A DNA stretch of 64,000 bases from Ciona savignyi (taxonomy: Eukaryota; Chordata; Ascidiacea; Phlebobranchia; Cionidae): NCBI GenBank assembly GCA_000149265.1, contig CH003268.1, positions 428,492 to 492,491 on the forward strand. Direction: 5' to 3'. Below, piece after piece: positions 54,701-64,000 of this stretch. Position 1 is the stretch's first letter. The number at the start of each line of letters is the position of its first letter. The notes below the pieces were generated by a model. It did no database searches. It was given only the letters and a program-made list of their open reading frames with translations, and was not told where the DNA came from. The position numbers and the translations under genes were made by a program.

Positions 54701-55718
54701 GGTGAGGTGTCTGGCCTATTATTACAAGGCGTCGGCAACCTTTTACACCTACAGAACCAAAACCAGGGCCAAAAATCCGCGCGAGTAAGAATTTACTCTC
54801 GCATACACAAAAAAAACAATTAACGTTTATCGTTGCTGTTTTCTGTTTAAATGAAGTATAGCCTTTTTATTATACCAAATACTGGAGTATGTATACAGCA
54901 TCATAATGTAAGATTGTTATAATACCACATTTAAACTAGTGTTACATCATACAAACCCTGGTTACGCGCTATGTTTACTCTCGTTACCCGCATGACCACT
55001 TACTCGCGTTAAAATCGCGTAAGCGAGTGAATTCTTACTTGCCCGAAATTTGATGGATTTTTGGCCCTGCAAAACTAATAATATTTTTGCAATAAAAGGA
55101 AAACAACAACGTGTAAGATAAAGACGCAAGTGTTCTTATGTTTGTTTCACTTATGCATGGTTATTAAACTAAAGCGCACCAAACCATATAAATTGCACAA
55201 GGTACCATGGTAAATTAAAATACTAACCTCAAACCCTACAGCGAGAAGCAGCCAAAACGCCGTCGTGGTCGACCTCGAAAGGAGCCGAAGGGACGAGGCA
55301 GGTCAAGCGCGTCAACCTCGACCACGACTGAAAGTTCCGGAATCGTTCAAAAACCATTCAACCACGATACACAAACCATCATTCCTGTGCACGAGATGTT
55401 TCAGGACACGACACCTAGTATGCTTACCAACTTGCCGAGGTATGTCGTCTCTACCTGTCCATCTGAGCCGCTACTTACTACTATACACGTTTCTAAAGAT
55501 CCTGGCTTTAACCTTTCAGACACGAGAGTTGCGACGCCGACTTGCGCCGCACGATCGCCCAATACTTCGGCCCCGAGGGTCGAATCGCGTGCGGCGAGCG
55601 ATACCGGGTCCTGGCGAAACGTGTGGTCGCGGAAGCGGGGAATCCCCCACGCACGGAGTACTTGCTGGAGTGGGAGGGATACACGGCGAAACAGCTCCAA
55701 GATAGCGTCCGTAGATGA
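48735..55718 (+). CDS. Pcl: Polycomb-like protein (PHF1/MTF2/PHF19 family), about 13 exons
   Basis: PRC2 accessory factor that reads methylated H3K36 and helps place H3K27me3. Exons: 48735-49271, 49627-49821, 50797-50931, 50997-51085, 51528-51609, 51991-52102, 52331-52454, 53127-53200, 53464-53622, 54115-54202, 54602-54684, 55242-55439, 55520-55718; about 692 residues. Order: a long basic N-terminus; Tudor ([18 protein letters not shown] ... [18 protein letters not shown]); PHD1 ([10 protein letters not shown] ... CDKCGQGYHQLC ... CRTC); PHD2 ([17 protein letters not shown] ... WFHEAC); the extended-homology winged helix ([20 protein letters not shown]); [10 protein letters not shown]; an AT hook ([15 protein letters not shown]); and the C-terminal domain ([20 protein letters not shown] ... 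[14 protein letters not shown]). All junctions are in phase except intron 1, where the frame is one base short next to the 100-N gap. A microexon in the gap or an assembly error is likely. Confidence 0.93.
49330..49445. repeat. Intronic 75-bp-type repeat (Pcl intron 1)
   Basis: TTATCAAGGTTGATTTGTGT, GGAAATGTGTATGGTATGGA, CTTTGAAAATGTGGCACAG and the start of a second unit. The same unit recurs at 52178-52320 and 63262-63395, and weakly at 34590-34670. Confidence 0.65.
49471..49570. other. Assembly gap (100 N)
   Basis: Run of N of a conventional fixed length inside intron 1 of the Polycomb-like gene, so the true distance is unknown. Confidence 0.98.
52178..52320. repeat. Intronic 75-bp-type repeat (Pcl intron 6), two units
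   Basis: Two consecutive units of the GTGTGGAAATGTGTATGGT ... TTTGGAAATGTGGYACAGAT type, ending at the acceptor region of exon 7. Confidence 0.65.
54764..55069. mobile_element. hAT-like MITE in Pcl intron 11
   Basis: 306 bp with a perfect 15-bp inverted repeat, CAGGGCCAAAAATCC and GGATTTTTGGCCCTG. Flanked on both sides by CAAAAC. Inner palindromic motifs around GCGAGTAA/TTACTCTCG occur repeatedly. No ORF. Confidence 0.75.
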
Positions 55719-57426
55719 ACACTCCCGAAGAGAAAAAGCTCAATTCATCCGATCCACTTCGATTCATGCATTTCTTCATTTCCCAGATAAAATGTTATTT
55801 TTGAAAATTTCCAATTTTTTAGAAAATGTTGGTTTCACAGAAATATCCATTTTGCGAAACCTGATTCTTTCTTTTGTCCTGATGAGAATAATTGTGATCT
55901 TATTTGCCATGTGATGACGTTGCTGGTCATTATTTCACGTCGCTATTGATTTGATGACGTCACAGGCGTATTAAAGATGTTGAACAGTCGATAACTTTAA
56001 TTTCTGAGGTTGATTTTGAACTGATGACGTTTTCGTTCCTTTAGTGATGAACTTAGCAATATGATGACGTCATTTACACGTTACGTCACTATTTTACCTC
56101 GTCGATAGTTTTGGAAGTAAAATCTAAAAAAATATTTTGATACCACCCACGTTTTCGCCTTAATCCCTTCATAAAACCTGAAAATCTTTCGTTTTCGTCA
56201 TTCGCCCTAAATAGTATGACGTTTTGGGGAATCCCCTTGTTTTATTATATTAAATACAATTGTACGCGGAGTTTTATAATGTGGTAATCGGTAGGACGAT
56301 ATTTTTAACACAGGGTTGCCTTGTGCTCGTAGTCGAATGTCTTGCAGTGCGTTGTGTGTGATGGTAACTTTTGATGGACATCTTTTAATTTACTAAATCG
56401 ATTTAAAATTCAGTTAGAATAGGATTGTTTGTAGCGATTTACCTTTAATAGGATTTAAATGTTAAATCTTGGTTAAAAGATCAAGCGATTTAATAAATAT
56501 AATAATCGGGTGCAGCAGGTTAAAGCAATATTCAAAGGACATCAGTTGGAAAAGTTGGGTTCGGGTGACACAGTCGTTAAGGTCAAAGAAGGCATTTTTG
56601 AGGGGGTTAAATATTATATATTTACTGACGGTTGAAATGGAAACCAACTTTAAACCACATGTTTGTACATGGTGGATGCCAATTGGTATACGCGGCATGC
56701 TGGAAACGAAATTATCATCTGACCTGTCACAAACAGGATCTTAATAAGAATACTTGACGAATATTATCAGTGATAATGCTCATCGACATGTTTTGCACGG
56801 AAACCTGAATTCCCACCCAATATTCATGTTTATCTCGGTGAATGGGAAACACGGAAGAGTTATCTCACGGGTAATCGCCACATTAGCTAAAAGGTAACGA
56901 ATTATCTAATCTGACTCACAAAACATTTGTTAATTACGGGCCGTGAATTAATATTTTTGTTAGGCACATGGATAATTTATCGAATTTGTTTTATTGCCGC
57001 AACGTCATTCATTGAGTTTTCAACACGCCCCATTAGAGTCACAAGTGAGGAATGTAGAGTTTGCTTTCTGGGAAAGTCCCAGGTTTTATCAACCCTGCCC
57101 TTCGGAAGGAAACCTGGCAGTTTTGTTTGATCCTTAAGAGAACGGGTCTGCAGATCTGCAGAAAGCCGAATATATCTTAGATCCATACAAGACGTTGACT
57201 ATCCGGTTGTGTCTTTGAGCAAGACACTCAGCTAACATCGTCCAAACCCAATCGATTGGTTGGAACTACCAGGGGGGTAACATGAATGTCCTATCGTAAC
57301 AGCAATGACGAGTTGTCTGCTTTTGGGTAAGCCCACTGTACATTTTAAAAACAAACAAGCAGACAAGTAGCTAGCAAGCATCCAGCCTTAATTTAACCAC
57401 ATTTCCCGTAATGTTCGTCCTTTTAA
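55719..57426. other. Pcl 3' flank and spacer with TGACGTCA cluster
   Basis: Between 55911 and 56100 the CRE-like palindrome ATGACGTCA or a near match occurs about six times, in what is probably Pcl 3' UTR or flank. Worn SINE fragments lie at about 56815-56900 and 57185-57300. No gene recognised. Confidence 0.45.
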
Positions 57427-58301
57427 CCCTTAGACCACGACGGTTACATATTTGTAACCGAGAAGTGTTCCCGAAAAAAAATGCACAATTCAGTCGTTTC
57501 TTGGGGGATTTTTCTAGTTTTTATATTTTTGGAAAGCATTTGAATAGATCTTTCGAAATAACGCATAAAAACATAACCTTTGCATTTAAAATTTTTGAGT
57601 AATATTGCTCCAAACATGTTTCTTCGAAATTTTTGTATCTAGTTCAACTTTTAAGCATAACATCGCTTTTTTATGTTCTGGGGAGTTAAAATTGTTACAC
57701 TAGTTGCTGTGAGAATAAAACTAGCAGTAGCCATCTTTGTTTTCGCTTTTACCAGTCATTTTCGATCTTTCAACGATATATGTATACATATGTGAATATG
57801 ACTTTTTTAATACTATTGATATTTATTCATTTTTTTGTCTTTGTTTTGTTTGTTATTGAATTATTATTTGATATTCAGAAGAAATATGACAATTTACCGC
57901 CGATCAGGCTGCCAGCATGACCAAGGCCGACAGTGATTCTGATGATGAAATGCCTTATTTGTCAGTCATGGGTGACGTCATCACGCTTAGTTGACATCAT
58001 CAATAAATAAAAGACATAATTTTGTAGGAAATGTCATTCTGAACAACTTTGTAATACATTACTATCTTCTACAAGCTACCAGTAACGAGTAATTAGAGTA
58101 TAAAGTATTGATTATGACGTCATTACAAATTCTACGACGTCATCAAAAAAATTAAAATACCAATTTGTAGGAATTTATATACTGGACAACTTTGTAATAG
58201 ATTATTTTTTCCTAAGTCCAACAGTATTCGCAGCAAACGAGGTCAAAGCAACCTTACTCAAAACTGCCAAAAACGGCAAAAGTTCCGTTGTGGTCAAAGG
58301 G
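57427..58301. mobile_element. Non-autonomous piggyBac-type DNA transposon
   Basis: 875 bp between TTAA at 57423-57426 and TTAA at 58302-58305. Ends CCCTTAGACCACGACGG and CCGTTGTGGTCAAAGGG are inverted repeats starting with CCC, as in piggyBac. Inside, at about 57898-57990, a short acidic open segment (MTKADSDSDDEMPYL, then a stop soon after) resembles the acidic start of piggyBac transposases. The rest is non-coding. Confidence 0.8.
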
Positions 58302-58309
58302 TTAACTGT

Positions 58310-58582
58310 GTGAGACTGCAGATAATGCTTCGCAATGTACAGTTAACTCGTCGTGCAGATAGTCGAAATTGGTGGGTCGGTTGTGTTTTTAGGTAGCACT
58401 TTTGTATATACCCAGTGGGAATTGTATAAACCCAGTGGAATAATGGGTTGAACATACTGTAGCATTGTTTCCATAATATATCGCACACTTAATATCTTCG
58501 GTCTACGACTATAGGACAAGGTGCTCTGATGATATTTGTTTGAATACAACCCTTGCCTTTTCCATTCACATCAATTAACATA
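58310..58582 (+). mobile_element. Worn SINE
   Basis: GGTCGGTTGTGTTTTTAGG, then CCCAGTGGAATAATGGGTTG, then the CACTTAATATCTTCGGTC region and CCTTTTCCATTCACATCAAT. Strongly diverged. Confidence 0.55.
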
Positions 58583-58868
58583 ATACAATAAGTAAGCCGC
58601 GCAAGAATGATTACTATGTATTATTACGTGATCTAAGTTTTTAAACGACCGACCAATATAGTCTGCATGCACGTATCATTACTCGGAAATGTATTAGGAA
58701 CATATATATTTGCAACTCAATTTCGTTTGAAACACGTCACAATGCATGTTAGAACATCACATGATCTGTTTATGACGTCAGAGTCGATATAAAAAACTTT
58801 GTGACGCAACCCAAATCTTCTGTGACGTCACCATCCTTCTCTCGTTGCATAACGAAGCACGTCATCGT

Positions 58869-61722
58869 TTATTCTTCTCTTATGAAGTCACAAACCACAT
58901 TCCACTCGTTGTCATCTTTTAATTTCCACCCGAATTTGGCTCGGCCGATCTTTAGAATCAGCAGATAGGCGCCAACGAGGCAAAACACCACTGGTATGGA
59001 AACACCGAAGCACAGTATACCCAGAAACACGGATATGACGACATAGACCGGCTCATCAGGGCACGTGAGTCTGTTCAATGGTATGGTTGCCACCGATTTC
59101 CCCACCACTGTACGATGTCTGTTTGTGGGGCTGACACAAACCGTTGGGACGATTTTCACTCGAATCGAACGTATCTTCGTCTGCACAGCCAAGTCAGCTC
59201 TGGCGTTTCCCGTATTGGCGTGGACTTTGCTCAGTTCCGTGTCCAAAATTACGTCCGATGTTTTTAGGTAATTTGACAAGGAAATCAGTCTACAGTTGCA
59301 GTTTAGGGGATTTCCGAAGAGCCATAGATATCTTACACCTAAACCTTTTTCGGGGACACTGAGTGTTCTGATCCCGCAGCCGTACAGAAATAGATAATCG
59401 AGTCTTGGTAAAACTGTGAAAGTGTTCGATGAGATGAAGGTTAGCGTTGGGTTGTTTTGCAAGAAGAGAAACTCGATGCTTCGCATCCCGTCGAACGTTG
59501 ATGCCGAAACCGACTCCAGTAGATTCTGTGACAAGTCCAACAACTTCAAATCCGCCAACCGCGAAAAGACGCCTCTGCTGATAAACTCAATCGCGTTCCC
59601 GCTTAAATCCAGGACTTCCAATTTTTCGAGATGACGTAACGACGTGACGTCATCTTTGGTTAGATTTTTGATTAGGTTTTCAGCGAGACGGAGTTCTAGT
59701 AGTGAAGCTGGTAGTGAAAGTGGTATCGACCTCAGCCGGTTCCCAGTTGCCCTGTGTCGTATATTGTTTCAGATAATGTCTAACATACACATTTCCACAT
59801 TGCGCTTATTATTAATCAGCACAAATGATTCAGGAAAAGCTTGGAACGACAGTCACTTGTTTAAATCAAAAATAAAGATTTTACCAGTGTTTCCTAGAAC
59901 CAAAACGATACCTACCTCACCACAAGCAGCTTCGCCATCCTGCCGAATAAACTACTGGGAAACACTGATATTTCATTGAATGAAACATCGAGGTAGAGAA
60001 GTCGCGACAATTTCTTAAGAAAAAAATCCGGCAGCACTGCAATTCTGTTCCGCGACAAATCCAACTCTTCCACGTTTCTGTGACGTCACATAATTATGAC
60101 GTTAAAGATGAAAATTATTCGTATTCCGATTGGGCTTAAGATATTTAACGCTCTTGTCATATATATATACAGTCGCGTTAACCATTCGGTGACACGGCCG
60201 TACAGGGTGTAGGAGCTATTGTAGTGTGATGTATGTTTAATATAACTTTGATTTTTTATGACTTTAAATCCACTAAATAAAAGCATCATCTGTTAAATGC
60301 CACTTTTAAACTTATACCCACAAAGAAAGAGGCCGCAGTGAATATCGAGGCCGCATCTGCCCGAACTGTTTTCGTATCTCCTTGCCCAGGAGTTAGCATA
60401 CACGATGGCGTGTTCCAGTGCTGGTTTGTGCGAATTTGTGAGCATTTTATTTCTAAAATATTTGCGCCATTTTCGTGCATTTACTTACGGGACACCGACC
60501 AAAGAATTAGTATGGGCAGTGTTTTCAATTAAATTTCCTCCCAATAGAAGTTTTCTCAGATTTCTCAATTGCGCAACACTGCTAGGCGTTTTGCTGAAAC
60601 ACGGAGGTATGAAATGCAAGTGATTTTCTGTAAATAGAATAAATTATATTTTTGGAGTAAAACGTTTTCACAGAACATATCTAAATTGTTCACATTGTCT
60701 TCCAAGCTGCATAACTTAGTATACGAAATGTTAAATATTTCTCTTTGAATTACATTCAAATACAATCTCTCAGTTTTATTGGTCTAAACTAAATCATAAA
60801 TCCGTTTATAAATGTTTAATCAAATATGAACGATTGTCCGGTCGAAATGTTAAGGCGACGGATTAGTATGTATACAGTATATAAAACCCAATGATTGTGG
60901 ATTCGTATCGTGGTCAATAAAAAATGGCTAAACAACTCACATGACTTGTGAAAATGACAACTTTACAAATTTTAAGCCAATGCAAGGGCCACCTTTACGG
61001 AAAAAAAATATGGCTATGTGTAATTTACTTGTCATTTAAACTGTTTCTAAACGTCAAAAGGAAATGCATGAAAAGTAGCGACAGATTAATTATTTCTACC
61101 GTGCCAATAAAATTTGATTTTAGTATCGCATTAAAAATGTAACTTGTTTCGCAGGACACAACTTACTTGTGTTACAGATCACCTTGCTTAAGGCAATTAG
61201 CAGACGTCGCTTAAATTTATTGTATTAATGAGCGGAACTTAAGTAGAAACTTTTCGGATTTATAACTTTCCCGTGCGGTTTGCCATCCACGATTATAAAA
61301 CATGAATTAACCATCCCAATGGCTGCAAGTTGTCATTCATCAAACTTACCTCTCAGATCGATATTCACCAGAGGCGAAACTGTCTCAGACCAGTATTCTC
61401 CAGACACATTAAAGCAAGCTGCGTCCACTTTCTCAATGTCATTGTGGTCGAGAATGAGAGTTGTAAGTTTCGTCTGTTCCCGGAATAAGTTGGCTGGCAG
61501 CGAACTCAGCTCGTTCATACCGAAGTCGATGGTGCTTGATCCCCACGCCTCGCGCGCAAGGGCGGCCGACGGGATTTCGAACAAATTTCTCCCGCGGCAG
61601 GAGACTTGGATCTCCGATGTTGGGTCTCTGGTGCACTCGCAGCCGCTCACACACGAGTAAGTCTCACTTTCAGCAGCATAGAAGCAACAAAGTAGAAAAA
61701 TGATCGGAACGATATTCATCAT
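58869..61722 (-). CDS. Leucine-rich-repeat type I membrane protein, four exons
   Basis: Exons: 61722-61350, 60627-60489, 60077-59916, 59751-58869; all GT-AG and in phase, 518 residues. The start is the first in-frame ATG (61722), giving a hydrophobic signal peptide (NIVPIIFLLCCFYAAES). Then an LRRNT cap (CVSGCECTRDP ... VSCRGRNLFEIP), about nine to ten LRRs (for example NVEELDLSRNRIAVLPDFF, LLYLDVSFNEISVFPSSLFG, LEVLDLSGNAIEFISRGVF), an LRRCT cap (NPLNCNCRLISL ... LTCP) and one transmembrane helix (VVISVFLGILCFGVSIPVVF) followed by a cytosolic tail of about 30 residues (KFGWKLKDDNEWNVV). The ligand is unknown. The architecture is shared by many chordate LRR adhesion or receptor proteins, so no symbol is given. 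Confidence 0.88.
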
Positions 61723-61904
61723 GCAACCCACTAGTCCTTACTTTTAACTCTGTAGAAATGTGATGTGTTAAAACAATCGTTCACGTAGTGTAGAGGACAT
61801 ATATGGAAGTTATGCGCAGACATGTTCTTCGTTCGATCCTTACCCTGACCCTTTTCTTGAAAGATATTTTCTTGTATAAGCCGTTTAACGTATTTCACAT
61901 CAAT

Positions 61905-62200
61905 TCGTCCGAACGCATAGCTTGGTGGTTTAGTGCGTCGCCTTTCAGCCCAAGGGTTGCAGGTCAATAGCGAGTCGGTTGTGTCCTTGAGCAAGGCACT
62001 GTCCTAACGGACATTGCCTGAACCCAGCGGATATATGGGTTTTACTAAATTGGAAGAACGTGTGAATCATACACAACACACTGCAATAGCTCCGGTAACC
62101 CGACGGTGGGCGCGAGGTGATCTGACGATTGCCTGTGTGTTAACACCACCAACATTTTCTCAGCCACATGGATAAACATAATTACCCTATCCTAATCTAG
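61905..62200 (+). mobile_element. SINE, nearly full-length
   Basis: Head (CATAGCTTGGTGGTTTAGTG), GTTGTGTCCTTGAGCAAGGC, full body and CCCTATCCTAA tail, about 180 bp upstream of the LRR gene start. Confidence 0.8.
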
Positions 62201-63999
62201 TTGATTAAAACTAATTGATCAATGACAGTTTTGTCAATCATACGACACACCATCAAATTCCCGGTAACCTGGATATGCGCACAAGGCACATGCGCATATT
62301 CCCGAGACAAATCGATCGTTCTAGATCGTGTGGTTTCAAATCGGGGATTTGAAATCATTCCAAAGCATACAGATTAAATACGTACATATAATACGTTAAA
62401 TTCTTTTAATACGAAAAACACGCTTTAATTATAAAGGAATTTTACCCAAAGACATTTTATATTCCATTTTAATAAACCTTTACCGTATATTATTCGCTTT
62501 ATTTACCAAACGAATAATGATATTAGCCTAGCACTGCTTATTCCATTACACGAATTTCACCATTCTGTCATGCATATCCTGGGCTATAAAACTTTACGGA
62601 AGTCATATTAACTGATAAAGTTACTGCAATAGTTAGTTGGCAATAGTTCCGATTACACGGTGGCCGTTGTCACACCCCAAAATAAGCCTGACTATCCGAC
62701 ATCCCACCAGTCTTACACGGTTGGACAACCAACTATACGCCAAGATTGCCATACAATCGGATTTTAATCTGCAATTACGTCCCATAAGCTTATGGACAAA
62801 ATCATTTTATTGACCGAAGCCGTTTTATTTGCAATTACTTAATAACTAGTTAAGTGTACATACCGGTATATACAGTACTAGACATCCCGACTAAAACTAT
62901 TTATAATTGAACCTGTCCATCTGTGACACAGTTTAAAGCTTCAACTGTCTAACTAGATACAAATAAACCTTAAAATTAGCATTGATTCTGCCTATTTGCC
63001 CTTTTTTCAAATACCCGATTATAAAAATTTGTAAAAATCTAGAAGATACGTTTTAATGCTTGAACTTTTGTTCCAGAGCTTAAATCATTTTTTTCTGATG
63101 ACGAAATGGAAAAATCGATGCTTTACGATTAGAGGGCTTTTCATATGTGATTATTGATTTTTACAACTGCCTTTCCGTCGATCCACACTATTGGGAATTA
63201 CTAGATTAATGCTTTAAGCGTTCCACAGGAAAAGTAACACTCTTAATACAGGTTTTAACTATAGACAGGTGGTGCGTTTATTTAGGTTAATTTGTATGGA
63301 AGAGTGTAGGGTAGGGACTTAGTAAATATGGCATATATGAACAGGTGGTGTGCTTATTAAAATTGATTTGTGTGGAAAGTGTTTACTTTCATGTAAACAA
63401 CATAATGATCAAATATTTCTATAGAAATCATTTTGCAGCAAAGTTACGTAGAAGAAACACCGTACAACTGTACAGCAAAGCACAAGAAATTCTTCACCGC
63501 AGCACGCACACAAATTCGTTCATAATCGTGCTAAATCAACAGAATCACCGCAAAATGATTTCTTTAAACAAATCACCAAATTCAAAAATCTCTGATTGTG
63601 CGCTTCGAAGAGTACCCAATCCCGCCTTTGAAAAGTCATAAATATTAATACGTTTTGTGGTCGCTTCGCTAAAAGGTATCATGCACAGCCAATACAGCAT
63701 CCGCTGATGCTTTTAATCGCGTCATGCTCATATATGCAAAATAGCCTCACGAATCCACTTGTAAGTTTTAGCACAGAAAGTTGTTTCTAATAAACTAAAA
63801 TCTATCGTTTAAACACATTTTCACGATAAAATTAAATTGTAACATCTGAACGGTTACTATTTGAGTAAATCGGAGACTATTACACACAAAAACAACCAGT
63901 CTGGTGTATAATAATCTTAAAACCAAATTCTCAATAAGTCTTCTACTACATAGCACTCACAAAACCGAAGCCTGAAATATGCTGAGTTGACATTTATTA
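62201..63999. other. Spacer, no gene seen
   Basis: Short inverted repeats (ATATGCGCACAAG / GCACATGCGCATAT and CGATCGTTCTAGATCG near 62270-62335). Units of the 75-bp-type repeat lie at 63262-63395. A 98-codon open stretch (63345-63641) resembles no family known to me and partly overlaps that repeat. Confidence 0.4.
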
Positions 64000-64000
64000 T

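Noticed and set aside
60301-60480. Open frame between LRR exons 2 and 3
   Set aside because: Lacks the LRR pattern, and skipping it keeps the phase from 60489 to 60077.

Overview
The window looks like a piece of a tunicate nuclear genome, most likely Ciona. It is AT-rich (judged by eye), has compact metazoan genes with short GT-AG introns, carries chordate-type proteins, and is littered with one tRNA-derived SINE whose tail is a run of TATCC. A 100-base run of N (49471-49570) shows it is a scaffold with a gap. The genus is an inference from style and gene content.

Layout. A candidate small secreted-peptide gene (291-645, minus, TATA box upstream) is followed by a single-exon PARP2 (1934-3808, minus). 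From 4.2 to 12.7 kb there are almost only mobile elements: a hairpin-armed repeat, a hAT-type MITE with 8-bp target duplications, a compact gypsy LTR element with identical-length LTRs, a duplicated copy of the ALDH9 terminal exon, a broken MADF-domain copy, and an old rearranged gypsy fragment. A six-exon caspase lies at 13077-16412 (minus). After a repeat-rich desert come a ten-exon ALDH9A1-type aldehyde dehydrogenase (23646-29383, minus) and an intronless SERF gene (30393-30596, minus). A TIR element nested inside another TIR element lies at 32269-32955. Then come GPR89/Golgi pH regulator (33147-34541, plus, intronless) and, 290 bp downstream on the same strand, a twelve-exon GTF2H4 (34832-41107). 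Another repeat-rich desert (41.1-48.7 kb) holds an old LTR-like pair. A Polycomb-like gene (48735-55718, plus; Tudor, two PHD fingers, AT hook, C-terminal domain) has about 13 exons. Last come a piggyBac-type MITE and a four-exon leucine-rich-repeat membrane protein (58869-61722, minus).

How the genes relate. They do not form a pathway. PARP2 (DNA break signalling), GTF2H4 (TFIIH p52, transcription and nucleotide excision repair) and Polycomb-like (PRC2 recruitment) are nuclear housekeeping or chromatin genes. ALDH9 makes gamma-trimethylaminobutyrate for carnitine synthesis, GPR89 acts in the Golgi, and the caspase is an apoptotic protease. GPR89 and GTF2H4 are close enough, with a poly(A) signal and a following acceptor-like site, to be tested as a tunicate spliced-leader operon.

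Exon models were built by eye from homology, phase and splice sites. The ALDH9, GTF2H4, caspase and LRR models close in frame across every junction. The Polycomb-like model is one base out of frame at its first intron, next to the gap.
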